Below, one piece after another: positions 18,883 through 27,363 of a stretch of 64,000 nt of DNA (the stretch's first letter is position 1; each line of letters opens with the position of its first letter). This DNA comes from Psychrobacter vallis (GTDB taxonomy: Bacteria > Pseudomonadota > Gammaproteobacteria > Pseudomonadales > Moraxellaceae), in the NCBI RefSeq assembly GCF_904846715.1, contig NZ_CAJHBU010000002.1, positions 1 through 64,000 of the forward strand, given 5' to 3'. Both the position numbers and the translations under genes were made by a program. The notes under the pieces are model-generated. The model was not told the DNA's origin, ran no database searches, and saw only the letters and a program-made list of their open reading frames with translations.

Positions 18883-19824
18883 ATGAGCGCATTACAACAG
18901 CTTCGTACCATGACCACGATTGTCGCTGATACTGGTGATCTAGCCGACATTGCGCGCCTAAAACCTATCGATGCGACTACCAACCCAAGCCTAATTACCA
19001 AGGCGCTCATTCATTCTGACAATCAAGGCATGCTTTCTGAAACCATGAGTCGTTATAATGGGCATATAGATGCCGTGATTGATGCGCTGACCATTCAGGT
19101 TGGCTGTGATATTTTGGCACTCATCGAAGGACGTGTTTCTACTGAAGTTGACGCCCGTTTGTCTTATGACACTGGGGCGACAATTGATAAAGCCTTAGCG
19201 TTTATAGAAGCTTATCAAAAGGCAGGTATCGACTCAGATCGTGTGTTAATCAAAATGGCCGCTACTTGGCAAGGCATCGAAGCCGCTCGCTATCTTGAGA
19301 CCCAAGGTATCCATTGTAATCTGACCTTGCTGTTTGGCCAACACCAAGCGATTGCTTGTGCAGATGCTGGCGTGACATTGATATCGCCTTTCGTTGGCCG
19401 TATTTTGGACTGGCAAAAACGCCAACAAAACCGGCAAAACGTACCCGCTTCAGATGATATGGGTGTACAATCAGTGAAGCGTATTTATCAATATTACAAA
19501 CAACATAACTACGCTACGCAAGTAATGGGCGCAAGTTTCCGCTCAACTGAGCAGATATTGGCGCTAGCAGGGTGTGATTTACTGACCATCGCGCCCAATC
19601 TTATCGATGAGCTGGCAGCAATGGATACAGAGGTTACGCAGCAGTTATCATCAAGTATGTCACTGGATATGGCTGATATGACCCGAGTGAGCTTAACACA
19701 TGAAGAGTTCAGCGCTGCTTATCAACAAGACACAGTCACCCAAGACCTATTACCAAAAGGTATCGATGGCTTTATTGGTGCTCGTGATGAGCTGGCTCAG
19801 ATGTTGGCGGCGATACGTAACTAG
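18883..19824 (+). CDS. tal: Transaldolase
   Basis: Transfers a dihydroxyacetone unit between sugar phosphates in the non-oxidative pentose phosphate pathway. Seen: 313 aa, close to E. coli TalB; the TVVADTGD-like IVADTGDLADIARLKPIDATTNPSLI N-terminal strand, EVDARLSYDTG, the Schiff-base lysine in RVLIKMAATWQGIEAA, CNLTLLF, SPFVGRILDW and MGASFRSTEQI phosphate site. A strong AAGGAAAG ribosome binding site precedes the start. It is a single gene divergent from pheA; transaldolase output of erythrose 4-phosphate feeds aromatic synthesis, though the adjacency may be chance. Confidence 0.96.
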   Translation: MSALQQLRTMTTIVADTGDLADIARLKPIDATTNPSLITKALIHSDNQGMLSETMSRYNGHIDAVIDALTIQVGCDILALIEGRVSTEVDARLSYDTGATIDKALAFIEAYQKAGIDSDRVLIKMAATWQGIEAARYLETQGIHCNLTLLFGQHQAIACADAGVTLISPFVGRILDWQKRQQNRQNVPASDDMGVQSVKRIYQYYKQHNYATQVMGASFRSTEQILALAGCDLLTIAPNLIDELAAMDTEVTQQLSSSMSLDMADMTRVSLTHEEFSAAYQQDTVTQDLLPKGIDGFIGARDELAQMLAAIRN

Positions 19825-19977
19825 GGTGTGTGCTCCTTGTAAAATCCTTATTTATGCATTCCAGACAGCCTCTATTTTACGAGCATAATTAGAGCAGTAT
19901 ATATAAAAGAAATTTGCCTCCCAATAGCAAGTTGGCTATTATGGCCCACTTCCCACAAGAAGAAGCAAGGCTTTACT

Positions 19978-20454
19978 ATGAAACGGCTATCAGTATTATT
20001 AGCAAGCGGTGCTCTAGCAGTCAGTGCACAAGCAGTGAATTGGTCAAAGTTGGCAGACAGTCCTACTGGGTCAGTTTTTAGCTTGGATTTAGACTCTATC
20101 GAAAGCTCCGACATCAATATCATAGATGAAAAAAGTGTTGAAAACATCACGGTATCTATTCGTAGAACCTACCCTGCACAGAAAAAACCTGCGCAAAAAA
20201 ACGAAGTACAAGCCAACAAAGAAAACAATATTCACCATAGCGATCAGCAGTTACTCATTTCTTGTAAAGATTTCAGTTACTACAGAAGGGCGTACGTGAA
20301 TTACGGTGCGGACAATAAAGTCATCAAATCTTGGCAGTCAGAAAAACCGATACTGACTACCAAGGATTTTACCATCACGACCCCTAACACCATTGGTCGC
20401 ACGATAGTAGAACAGGCTTGCAAAAATCATGAGCAAGCCAAACAAAAGGCATGA
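19978..20454 (+). CDS. Secreted protein resembling surface-adhesin E family
   Basis: A 158 aa exported protein of unknown role. Seen: a clear signal peptide (MKRLSVLLASGALAVSAQA, cleavage after about residue 19), a mature N-terminus with WSKLADSP and a D-L-D-SIES segment, an internal Lys/Asn-rich polar insert, and two cysteines (in ISCKDF and EQACKNH) that could form a disulfide. This layout resembles small periplasmic proteins annotated as Adhesin_E-like, but similarity is weak and no adhesin function is shown. It is followed by a strong hairpin terminator shared with apt. Confidence 0.7.
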   Translation: MKRLSVLLASGALAVSAQAVNWSKLADSPTGSVFSLDLDSIESSDINIIDEKSVENITVSIRRTYPAQKKPAQKNEVQANKENNIHHSDQQLLISCKDFSYYRRAYVNYGADNKVIKSWQSEKPILTTKDFTITTPNTIGRTIVEQACKNHEQAKQKA

Positions 20455-20467
20455 CATTGATCCCTAT

Positions 20468-20503
20468 AAAAAAGCGCGCTGAATTCTATCAGCGCGCTTT
20501 TTT
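20468..20503. terminator. Bidirectional rho-independent terminator
   Basis: A 15-bp perfect stem (20468-20482 with 20489-20503) around a 6-nt loop, GCGCGCTGA core, flanked by A6 and T6. It lies between the convergent secreted-protein gene and apt, so it can serve both. Confidence 0.92.
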
Positions 20504-20531
20504 ATTTTATAAGACTGGCCTAAAACAGCTA

Positions 20532-21098
20532 TTAAGCTTTTAATACCGTATAAACTGGCACCGGAAACGCACCATGCAAATCGACCAAATCCAGCAGTAC
20601 CAAAACCCCGACTACAGTATGGCTTGCTGATTGGCAAAGCTCATAAGCCGTTGTCAATGTACCGCCAGTGGCCAAAATATCATCAACCAACAATACGCGC
20701 TCAGGTGGTAAATTATTTTGCATCTCAAGCGTGTCTTTACCATACTCTAATGCATAGGATTTATTAGCGACAGGGGGCGGCAGCTTACCGGGCTTACGCA
20801 GCAAAATCATACCCTTACCCAATCGACCTGCCAGCAGACTGGCAAATACAAACCCACGCGCTTCTACTGCCCCTAGGCAGTCTACTTCATCCATCAACCC
20901 GTCCGGCAATGCAGCAAGCAATGCATCAATCACCTCATTAATATGACTGCGCAGTAATGGGGTAATATCATAAAAATCAATGCCGACTTTTGGGAAGTCT
21001 GGTACTGTACGAATAATTTGCCAAAACCGATGATCTGTATTGAGTATATGAGACGGCTCGGCGGCGTTGTTAGCGGATATGGTGGCATTGCTGCTCAT
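20532..21098 (-). CDS. apt: Adenine phosphoribosyltransferase
   Basis: Salvages adenine with PRPP to AMP. Seen: RTVPDFPKVGIDFYDITPLL near the N-terminus, the AVEARGFVFASLLA motif, LLRKPGKLPPP, and the PRPP-binding loop VLLVDDILATGGTL, then the class-typical C-terminal VGVLVLLDLVDLHG. With the ATG at 21098, which has an AAGGGTTATT ribosome binding site, the protein has 188 aa, near the family length; the longer frame upstream to 21164 adds a hydrophobic, atypical leader and is not preferred. It ends at a bidirectional terminator. Confidence 0.94.
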   Translation of the reverse strand: MSSNATISANNAAEPSHILNTDHRFWQIIRTVPDFPKVGIDFYDITPLLRSHINEVIDALLAALPDGLMDEVDCLGAVEARGFVFASLLAGRLGKGMILLRKPGKLPPPVANKSYALEYGKDTLEMQNNLPPERVLLVDDILATGGTLTTAYELCQSASHTVVGVLVLLDLVDLHGAFPVPVYTVLKA

Positions 21099-21473
21099 AA
21101 TAACCCTTAATTTATATGGCTTAGATAACAGTATGTAGATAATAATATAACGGTAGTGAGTCACGATGATGATAAATATTCATGAATGTCACTATGGATT
21201 TTGCGGTAGCAATTATATCATAGCTGACAGAAATGTTGTGGCTTGCGGCATAAGAATGGCGTTACTCATTGCAAAATACAGCCTAGACTGGTCTTGATAA
21301 AAGCCAATCAATCTCAATATACAAGTGTAAACTTAACGACGAAAACCCTAGCCATTTAGCAAAGGTTATATGCTAAACTACGTGCGCTTTTGCAGTCGAA
21401 CATACGGACTGTGACTCTAAATATAAGCGTTAACCCCTTACTGCAACACTGGTAATGATCGATAGGATTATTT
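21099..21473. other. Divergent intergenic region between apt and rubA
   Basis: A 375-bp region carrying the divergent promoters of apt and rubA. I see no gene, RNA or strong hairpin in it. Confidence 0.4.
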
Positions 21474-21638
21474 ATGAAACGTTATGAATGTATCGTCTGT
21501 GGCTGGATATATGACGAAGAGCTCGGCTGTCCTGAAGAAGGCATCGCACCTGGCACCAAATGGGAAGACATTCCTGATGACTGGACTTGTCCAGAGTGCG
21601 GTGTCGGCAAGCTTGATTTTGAAATGCTTGAAATTTAG
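21474..21638 (+). CDS. rubA: Rubredoxin
   Basis: A 54 aa iron-sulfur electron carrier. Seen: the two Fe-binding pairs CIVCGW (Cys6, Cys9) and CPECGV (Cys39, Cys42), with the conserved YD, GC.E.GI.PGT.WEDIPDDW core between them, a complete textbook rubredoxin. In related bacteria this type passes electrons from rubredoxin reductase to alkane hydroxylase or to other oxygenases; no alkB or reductase is present in the window. It is followed 27 bp later by an alpha/beta hydrolase gene on the same strand. The frame is short and easily missed. Confidence 0.96.
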   Translation: MKRYECIVCGWIYDEELGCPEEGIAPGTKWEDIPDDWTCPECGVGKLDFEMLEI

Positions 21639-21665
21639 TAGCCGACCCTCTAATTAGGACACTTC

Positions 21666-22727
21666 ATGACAAAATCAACTGACATCAATGACGCCGAACT
21701 GTCTGAGAGCTTAGCTGCAAACTCAAGTAACTCTCCAGCATCTGACTCAAGTCATTATCCAACACCTGAGTGGCAAAAATTCGGTGAACATCAATGGCGT
21801 GACTCTGACCTTAGCGAACATCTCTCCCAAGCCATGATCGATATTGGTGATGGTATTGAGCTTTGTGTTGAGGCTGGCGGTAATCCCAATCATCCACCCT
21901 TGCTGATGGTGATGGGGCTTGGCTCGCAGATGGTGTTTTGGCCAAATAATTTTGTTAAACGCCTTATTGATGCAGGTTTTTTTGTGATTCGCTTTGACAA
22001 TCGCGATATTGGTTTGTCCTCTAAGGTTCAGATTGATGGTCTACCACGCATCAACCAACTCAAAATGATGATGCGTTTGCAGACTGGACTCTCAAATAAA
22101 GGCGCGCCCGTCGCTTACAATCTAACCGATATGGCAGAAGACACCGCGCGTTTGATCAAAGCCCTTAACCTTGGTAAAACCCATCTGCTTGGTGCCTCAA
22201 TGGGCGGGATGATTACTCAAATTGTAGCAGCCCGTTATCCAAGTCTTGTGCAGCGCATGGCATTGATGTTTACCACCACCAATCGTGCGTTTTTAAGACC
22301 GCCAAAACCCAAACAGTTATACACACTGATCAATCGCCCTGAGAGTCATTCTGAACGCGATATCGTGCGCCATAGCGTCTGGTTTATGAAGACCGTTGGT
22401 ACACCGGGACACGTAAATGTGCGCATGGTGCGTGAGATTGCCAAACTGCGTTATCAGCGTAATTTTCATCCACTCGGTACTGTACAGCAGCTCAATGCTA
22501 TTTTGGCATCAGGTTCTATTAGCCGGTTTAGCAAACAAGTAAAAGCCCCCACTATCGTGCTGCACGGCAGCGCAGATGGGCTATTACCTGCCTCTCAGGG
22601 GCGTGTGGTTGCCAAGACCATTCCGAATGCGACGTTTCACTTAATCGAAGGAATGGCACATGATATTCCTGAGTACTATCAACCTTATATGGTCGACTTG
22701 ATTCGCAATCATTTATCAGACCAGTGA
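21666..22727 (+). CDS. Alpha/beta hydrolase
   Basis: A 353 aa cytoplasmic-looking hydrolase or esterase of unknown substrate. Seen: a polar N-terminal extension (about 1-45), the oxyanion-hole region MVMGLGSQMVFWP (about 90), the nucleophile elbow GASMGGMITQ with Ser at about 180, the acidic residue in HGSADGLLPAS (about 302) and the catalytic His in EGMAHDIPEYY (about 332), a complete triad in the right order. RFDNRDIGLSSKV resembles the DxRG.G.S strand of hydrolases in the aclacinomycin-methylesterase/proline iminopeptidase groups. It sits 27 bp behind rubA and is probably cotranscribed with it. Confidence 0.85.
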   Translation: MTKSTDINDAELSESLAANSSNSPASDSSHYPTPEWQKFGEHQWRDSDLSEHLSQAMIDIGDGIELCVEAGGNPNHPPLLMVMGLGSQMVFWPNNFVKRLIDAGFFVIRFDNRDIGLSSKVQIDGLPRINQLKMMMRLQTGLSNKGAPVAYNLTDMAEDTARLIKALNLGKTHLLGASMGGMITQIVAARYPSLVQRMALMFTTTNRAFLRPPKPKQLYTLINRPESHSERDIVRHSVWFMKTVGTPGHVNVRMVREIAKLRYQRNFHPLGTVQQLNAILASGSISRFSKQVKAPTIVLHGSADGLLPASQGRVVAKTIPNATFHLIEGMAHDIPEYYQPYMVDLIRNHLSDQ

Positions 22728-22761
22728 TTTTGCCACTCTCATTACTTGGCTGACTGGCAAT

Positions 22762-22800
22762 AAAAAAGTGTAAACCCTGCGATAGGGTTTACACTTTTTT
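22762..22800. terminator. Bidirectional rho-independent terminator
   Basis: A 17-bp perfect stem (22762-22778 with 22784-22800) with loop GCGAT, A6 on the left and T6 on the right. It separates the convergent hydrolase and WG-repeat genes. Confidence 0.92.
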
Positions 22801-22850
22801 TCTTATGTTAAATATCAATTTTTTTCTTAAATGCTAGGTTTAAAAAAGCT

Positions 22851-23915
22851 TCAGTCACAACCGACACCAGCGCCTTCTTTATCGATACACATCTTATTGC
22901 CATTTTGTAAATTACCGATCCAAGCCTTACCATCTGTAAATACAAACGCTGACTTGCCTTGATAATCACCATCAGCCGACACGCCGCTATTAGCAAAACG
23001 AAAAGGAATCACAAGCTCACCGCCAAGATTTACAAAACCCCAGTCTGTACCAATACGTACGCCCGCCAGCCCTTCAGAAAATGCGCTCACTTCGTCAAAA
23101 GAATAGGTAATCATGGTCACATTGTTGTCATCAACAAACCCCCATTTACCATCTTGCTGACGTGGTGATAGCGTTGTAAAACGACTGGGCACTGTTTGTC
23201 TTGATGCTGTTTGTCTTGAAGAGTCTGATGCGTTGGCGCTGTCATTCGCAGCAGACTGTGCTACGGTTTTGTCATTGTTCTTACTGTTTGGATCATTTGT
23301 CGTTTTACCGTTTGTATCCAGCCAGCTGATCGCGTTATTTTTACGAACACGTGTGACGCCATTTTGATAATTATCAATGTCACTGATCGTAGATGAAAAT
23401 GGCACGATGGTTTGATTGGAGGGGCTAATCACTCCGTAGTTACCGTCCTTTTTTACCACGATACGCCCATTAGATACTGGACGCGCCCAGCCTTGACTTC
23501 CGGTTAGTGTGTCATACATCGTAGGGACGGTTTCTTGACCTTGCATGTTAAGATAACCAACTTTACTGTAGCGTTGCACAGGGAGCAAACCACCTGATAA
23601 TTTGCTGACATCAACTTTTTGATAGCGTAATAAATCAACGACGACTTTGCCTTTACTGTTAATTAAAGCCACGGGCGCGCCAAAATCTTTCGTTGCCAAA
23701 AAATAGCTACTGTTCGCCGTACAAGCCACATTTTTATAATAACTTTTGGGGATTTTACAGCTAGCGGCTTGTGCTGTCGGCATCACAAACCATGCTCCCA
23801 ATAACACGCCAATAGCCAAACCGTATCGCGGCAACACCTGCGATACTTCACCCATTAAGAATAGTTGTGTTTTTGATAATGAGCGTCGAAACATAAGTAA
23901 ACCTAAGCCAGTCAT
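22851..23915 (-). CDS. WG-repeat exported protein
   Basis: A 354 aa protein with an N-terminal export signal (hydrophobic residues about 32-48, ending TAQA) and WG-type beta repeats in the mature part: GYLNMQGQETVPTMYDTL, NYGVISPSNQTIVPF, KWGFVDDNNVTMITYSFDEV and DWGFVNLGGELVIPFRF. Between the repeat groups is a Ser/Asn/Asp-rich linker (about 205-245). WG repeats are widespread in bacterial surface or periplasmic proteins, mostly without known function. Cysteines near both ends (ASCKIP, VACTA, KMCID, GVGCD) could pair. The start may lie at Met1, Met8 or Met21; no ribosome binding site decides it. Confidence 0.78.
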   Translation of the reverse strand: MTGLGLLMFRRSLSKTQLFLMGEVSQVLPRYGLAIGVLLGAWFVMPTAQAASCKIPKSYYKNVACTANSSYFLATKDFGAPVALINSKGKVVVDLLRYQKVDVSKLSGGLLPVQRYSKVGYLNMQGQETVPTMYDTLTGSQGWARPVSNGRIVVKKDGNYGVISPSNQTIVPFSSTISDIDNYQNGVTRVRKNNAISWLDTNGKTTNDPNSKNNDKTVAQSAANDSANASDSSRQTASRQTVPSRFTTLSPRQQDGKWGFVDDNNVTMITYSFDEVSAFSEGLAGVRIGTDWGFVNLGGELVIPFRFANSGVSADGDYQGKSAFVFTDGKAWIGNLQNGNKMCIDKEGAGVGCD

Positions 23916-24156
23916 ATTGGGAGTTTTAATCTAAAGATATAATTAAGAATGTAATGATGCATATGAGCGGATCATTATAAGCTGCTAGAGTAGCAAATGA
24001 CTCTACGGCCGCCAATATCATTCCTGTAAGAGTGTAACGCAACTATGTAGGCATGCCATAACTCGTGAATAATAATGAGAATAAATTATGCCTTAGCCAT
24101 TTCTTTTTAGTCTTAAAACCTTGACAATAGGGCCTGCACTAGCATCAACGTCGATG

Positions 24157-24257
24157 TATAGCCAGTTCAGTTTAAAAAATACAGTGCTGCTGAGATGAAT
24201 TTTCCGTAGCCTCTGGCGTGCAAAGCACACAGCGAGCGAGAAAAATTTAATCACAGC
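24157..24257 (+). repeat. Dispersed repeat, copy C (degenerate)
   Basis: Part of the 453-bp gene-free region 23916-24368. It has two modules: a TATAG..AGTTCAGTTTAAAAAATACA segment, shared with the copy at 58169, and an AATTTT..AGCCTCTG..TGCAAAG..CACAGC segment, shared with the copies at 31097, 32124 and 62622. In the shared reading frame it has a stop after MNFP, so this copy is decayed. Near the end of the region, a TATAAT at 24329-24334 may be the -10 box of the following transporter gene. Confidence 0.6.
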
Positions 24258-24368
24258 AAAGTACGATGCAAAATGTATGTCGTTTATGTTGAATTGATAG
24301 TGCCATGGTCGAATTATCAAACACGCCCTATAATCAAATAAAAAATAATACTGCTATAAGGGTCATTT

Positions 24369-25301
24369 ATGGCTATCGCTTCTTCACGCTCTGCACCTAT
24401 TGGTTTGGTCATTGGTTGTGTCATATTTGGTCTAGGCAGCTTGATTGTCGCTCACGTTGATGTCGGTGGCTGGGCAATGTCATTTTGGCGATTGGCTATT
24501 TCAGGTATCGTCTTTGCTGTCTTAGCCAGATTCATGGGTCAGCGTCTACCCCGCTCAAGACGCGCGATTTTTTATAGCTTATTATCAGGCGCGTTTTTAG
24601 GTTTGGATTTGGCACTTTGGCATGAGAGTATTTATGCCGTCGGCCCTGGTATTTCAACCTTACTCAATAGCCTCCAAATTTTCTTTTTAGCAGCGATTGG
24701 CTTTTTATATTTCAATGAACGCCAATCTATTTTGCAGCTCATCAGTTTGTTCTTGGCCATGCTTGGTGTGGCAATGATTGGCAGTCCTGAGTTTGCTCAC
24801 AATACTGCTGCCACGTGGGGCTTTGTTACGGGTATCTTGTCAGGAGCAATGCTAGCCGCATCCATGACTTTTATTCGTAAAACGCATGATACCGAACCGA
24901 CGCCGATATTTATGCTGATGCAGCTGATTAGTATCGGCGGGGTTGTCGCGATGATTATTCCGATGCTGGTGTTTGATCTGGGTCATATTTTACCCAATAC
25001 GTGGTCTGAGATTGGCTGGATACTGGTTTATGGCACAGTGATGCAGTGCTTGGCATGGGGCCTAATCGCCTACTCCATACCTAAGCTGTCTTTGGCGTTG
25101 ACTGGATTGTTACTGTTGACGGAACCCATTGCCGCCTTAATCATTGATTATAGCTGGCTGGACAAACCGATTGATACGTTACAATGGAGCGGTGCGCTAC
25201 TCACTATGTTTGCCATTTATTTAGGTTCATTAAAGCCGAAACCTCGTGCGCTACGCCGTTATCGGTTTTTTGCACGATTCTATAAACGCAAATACAAGTA
25301 A
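24369..25301 (+). CDS. EamA/DMT family transporter
   Basis: A 310 aa inner-membrane protein with about ten transmembrane segments in two EamA halves (residues about 12-140 and 155-290). Seen: GLGSLIVAHVDVGGWAMSFWRLAISG early, GISTLLNSLQIFFLAAIGFLYFNERQS at the end of the first half, and LALTGLLLLTEPIAALIIDYSWLDKP in the second, with a strongly basic C-terminal tail (about 288-310). The family exports amino acids, nucleosides or other metabolites; the substrate cannot be read from sequence. An AAGGGTC ribosome binding site precedes the ATG. It is a single gene ending at a shared terminator. Confidence 0.85.
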   Translation: MAIASSRSAPIGLVIGCVIFGLGSLIVAHVDVGGWAMSFWRLAISGIVFAVLARFMGQRLPRSRRAIFYSLLSGAFLGLDLALWHESIYAVGPGISTLLNSLQIFFLAAIGFLYFNERQSILQLISLFLAMLGVAMIGSPEFAHNTAATWGFVTGILSGAMLAASMTFIRKTHDTEPTPIFMLMQLISIGGVVAMIIPMLVFDLGHILPNTWSEIGWILVYGTVMQCLAWGLIAYSIPKLSLALTGLLLLTEPIAALIIDYSWLDKPIDTLQWSGALLTMFAIYLGSLKPKPRALRRYRFFARFYKRKYK

Positions 25302-25321
25302 GCTTGGTATAGTTTGCCAAT

Positions 25322-25363
25322 AAAAAGCGCCCATTCTACACAGTGATAGAATGGGCGCTTTTT
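25322..25363. terminator. Bidirectional rho-independent terminator
   Basis: A 17-bp stem (25322-25338 with 25347-25363), AAGCGCCCATTCTA core, 8-nt loop, with A and T runs outside. It separates the convergent EamA transporter and uracil permease genes. Confidence 0.92.
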
Positions 25364-25389
25364 TAACCGTAAAAATCAATCGAACTTGA

Positions 25390-26838
25390 TTATTTAACCA
25401 ATGAGTTTCTGGCCGCCTTTGCCTCAGCGCCTTGATTAAATAAGGCATTTAGTACGATAGCTGCCAAAGTAGCCGTACCAATACCGCCCAGATCAAAACC
25501 ACCTAAGTGCAAGCTAAAATTACCCGTACCCATGATAACGGTCACAGCAGCGATAATTAAATTGCTGTTTTTGCTAAAATCGATATGGCTATCTATCCAG
25601 ATTTTTATCCCAGCCACAGTGATAAGACCGAATACTACGATAGAGGCGCCGCCCAATAGTGCCGCTGGTATCGTCTGAATGATCGCACCAAATTTTGGTG
25701 ATAGACCCAACAAGATAGCAACCAAACCAGCAACCACAAAGATCGTTGTACTATAGACCTTGGTAACGGCCATCACGCCAATGTTTTCGGCATAAGTGGT
25801 GACACCCGTACCGCCGAAACCTGCTGAAAAAGTCGTCGCCAAACCATCAGCAAAAAATGCTCGCCCCATATAAGGGGTCACACGCGCCTTGGTCATGCCT
25901 TCGACCGCCTTAAAATGTCCTAAGTTTTCAGCAACCAAAATAAAGGCCACAGGTGCAATTAAGACAATCGCGCTCATCTCAAAAGTTGGAGTGTGAATAC
26001 TTGGCAAGCCAAACCATGACGCCGCTGTCACACTACTAAAATCAATGGCCGACCCAAAGCCCATGATATTCGTCATCACAAAATAGGCAACGTACGATAG
26101 CACCAAGCCCACCAGTAATAGTAGACGACGTAGCATACCGCGTGTAAACACCGCCACACCACTGATAAGTAATACGGTCAATGTCGCCATCCAAGCATCG
26201 AACTGATTGGCAGACACCCCCTGGATGGTCACAGGTGCTAAGTTCAGACCGATAATCATGACGATAGCACCCGTCACAATAGGCGGCATCAATCGCTCTA
26301 TCCAGCCTGTGCCAGTTTTCATCACTAATAGGCCAATCAATGCATAGATAATGCCACAAGCCATGATGCCACCTAACGCGACATTCAAATTATCGTTGAA
26401 TCCTGCACCTGCATAGGCCGTAACAGCAATGACTGGGCCAATAAAAGCAAAGCTTGAACCCAAATAACTAGGCATACGCCCACCAGTGATCATAAAGAAC
26501 ATCACGGTACAAATACCTGACATTAAGATGGCCAAGTTAGGGTCAAATCCCATCAATAACGGCGCAAGCACGGTGGCACCAAACATTGCAAATGTATGCT
26601 GCACACCCAATAATATACTTTTTGATGGTGGTAAATATTCGTTGATACCGACCGGATCACGATCTAAGTCACCCTTATATGGTCGCCATGTCGGAAACCA
26701 GTGACCATTTTCAAAGTCTGGATTGTGCGGATAATTGATAGCTGCCGAATGAACCCCTGCCGTCTCTAAGGTGGTTTGAGCTGGCTGATTGTTGGCGCTG
26801 TTTTCTGAATGTGAGCTGTGATCGTTTTGAGCTGGCAT
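25390..26838 (-). CDS. uraA: NCS2 uracil/xanthine permease
   Basis: An inner-membrane proton symporter for uracil or a related base, NCS2 family. Seen: a polar cytoplasmic N-terminus of about 80 residues with WFPTW and a PPSKSILLGVQHTFAMFGATVLAPLL first helix, SYLGSSFAFIGPV in TM3, VAENLGHFKAVEGMTK with the conserved Glu of TM8, and the GGTGVTTYAENIGVMAVTKVYS motif of TM10. ATG 26838 has an AGGAC box; the longer frame to 26901 is less likely. At 482 aa it is longer than E. coli UraA (429 aa), due to the N-terminus. RutG-like function is an alternative. Confidence 0.87.
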   Translation of the reverse strand: MPAQNDHSSHSENSANNQPAQTTLETAGVHSAAINYPHNPDFENGHWFPTWRPYKGDLDRDPVGINEYLPPSKSILLGVQHTFAMFGATVLAPLLMGFDPNLAILMSGICTVMFFMITGGRMPSYLGSSFAFIGPVIAVTAYAGAGFNDNLNVALGGIMACGIIYALIGLLVMKTGTGWIERLMPPIVTGAIVMIIGLNLAPVTIQGVSANQFDAWMATLTVLLISGVAVFTRGMLRRLLLLVGLVLSYVAYFVMTNIMGFGSAIDFSSVTAASWFGLPSIHTPTFEMSAIVLIAPVAFILVAENLGHFKAVEGMTKARVTPYMGRAFFADGLATTFSAGFGGTGVTTYAENIGVMAVTKVYSTTIFVVAGLVAILLGLSPKFGAIIQTIPAALLGGASIVVFGLITVAGIKIWIDSHIDFSKNSNLIIAAVTVIMGTGNFSLHLGGFDLGGIGTATLAAIVLNALFNQGAEAKAARNSLVK

Positions 26839-27363
26839 GCGCGCTTGTCCTATGTGAGCTGAGCTAAAATAACGAATAAAATAAAAAATTGATTCAAGCA
26901 AGAAGTCAGTGAATAGGATTGTATTACGAGAAATTTTTATAAATAGCGACTCTAATTTTTCTCATTTATAATATGTCGTTTCAATTCATTCATTTATGTT
27001 GTAATGTGGCAAACCAAAAGTGTTATTTGGTATGATGCTTAGGTTTTGCTAGCTGTATTGAAACAGATATGTTTTACTAAAAACAGTGGCGGCTACTCAT
27101 ATTTTGACGTGCTATACAGTGATTATAAACTTACAGGATGTTACATAGTCACTGGCTTTGAGCATGATAACGGAGTTTCAAAATAAATAAAAGTTATTAT
27201 TCAGTCACCGTTTGTACACCTTTACCTTAATACTCTGGACAGTCATGCTTTATGTGGCCGTTTTTTGGCATCATGAGTAATGGCAGTCTATTATATTCTC
27301 AATCATAGCGCCTGAAGCAATTCAGATAACATGCTAGCGCGCTTAAATTTTTGGTAGCTTATT
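26839..27363. other. Divergent intergenic region between uraA and sdaA
   Basis: A long AT-rich gap carrying the promoters of the two divergent genes. I looked for a riboswitch or small RNA ahead of sdaA and found no convincing structure; no gene is seen. Confidence 0.4.

Noticed and set aside
24093..24320. A 75-codon minus-strand frame in the gap before the EamA gene
   Set aside because: It is made largely of the dispersed repeat copy C and has no start signal.
24314..24330. ACACGCCCTA at the end of the gap before the EamA gene, resembling the right end of the 170-bp elements
   Set aside because: Only the last ten bases match and no left end with GGGCGTGT was found upstream, so it may be chance or a very old remnant.
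26839..27363. Possible riboswitch or leader RNA ahead of sdaA
   Set aside because: No conserved core or terminator-like hairpin was visible; the length of the gap alone is not evidence.
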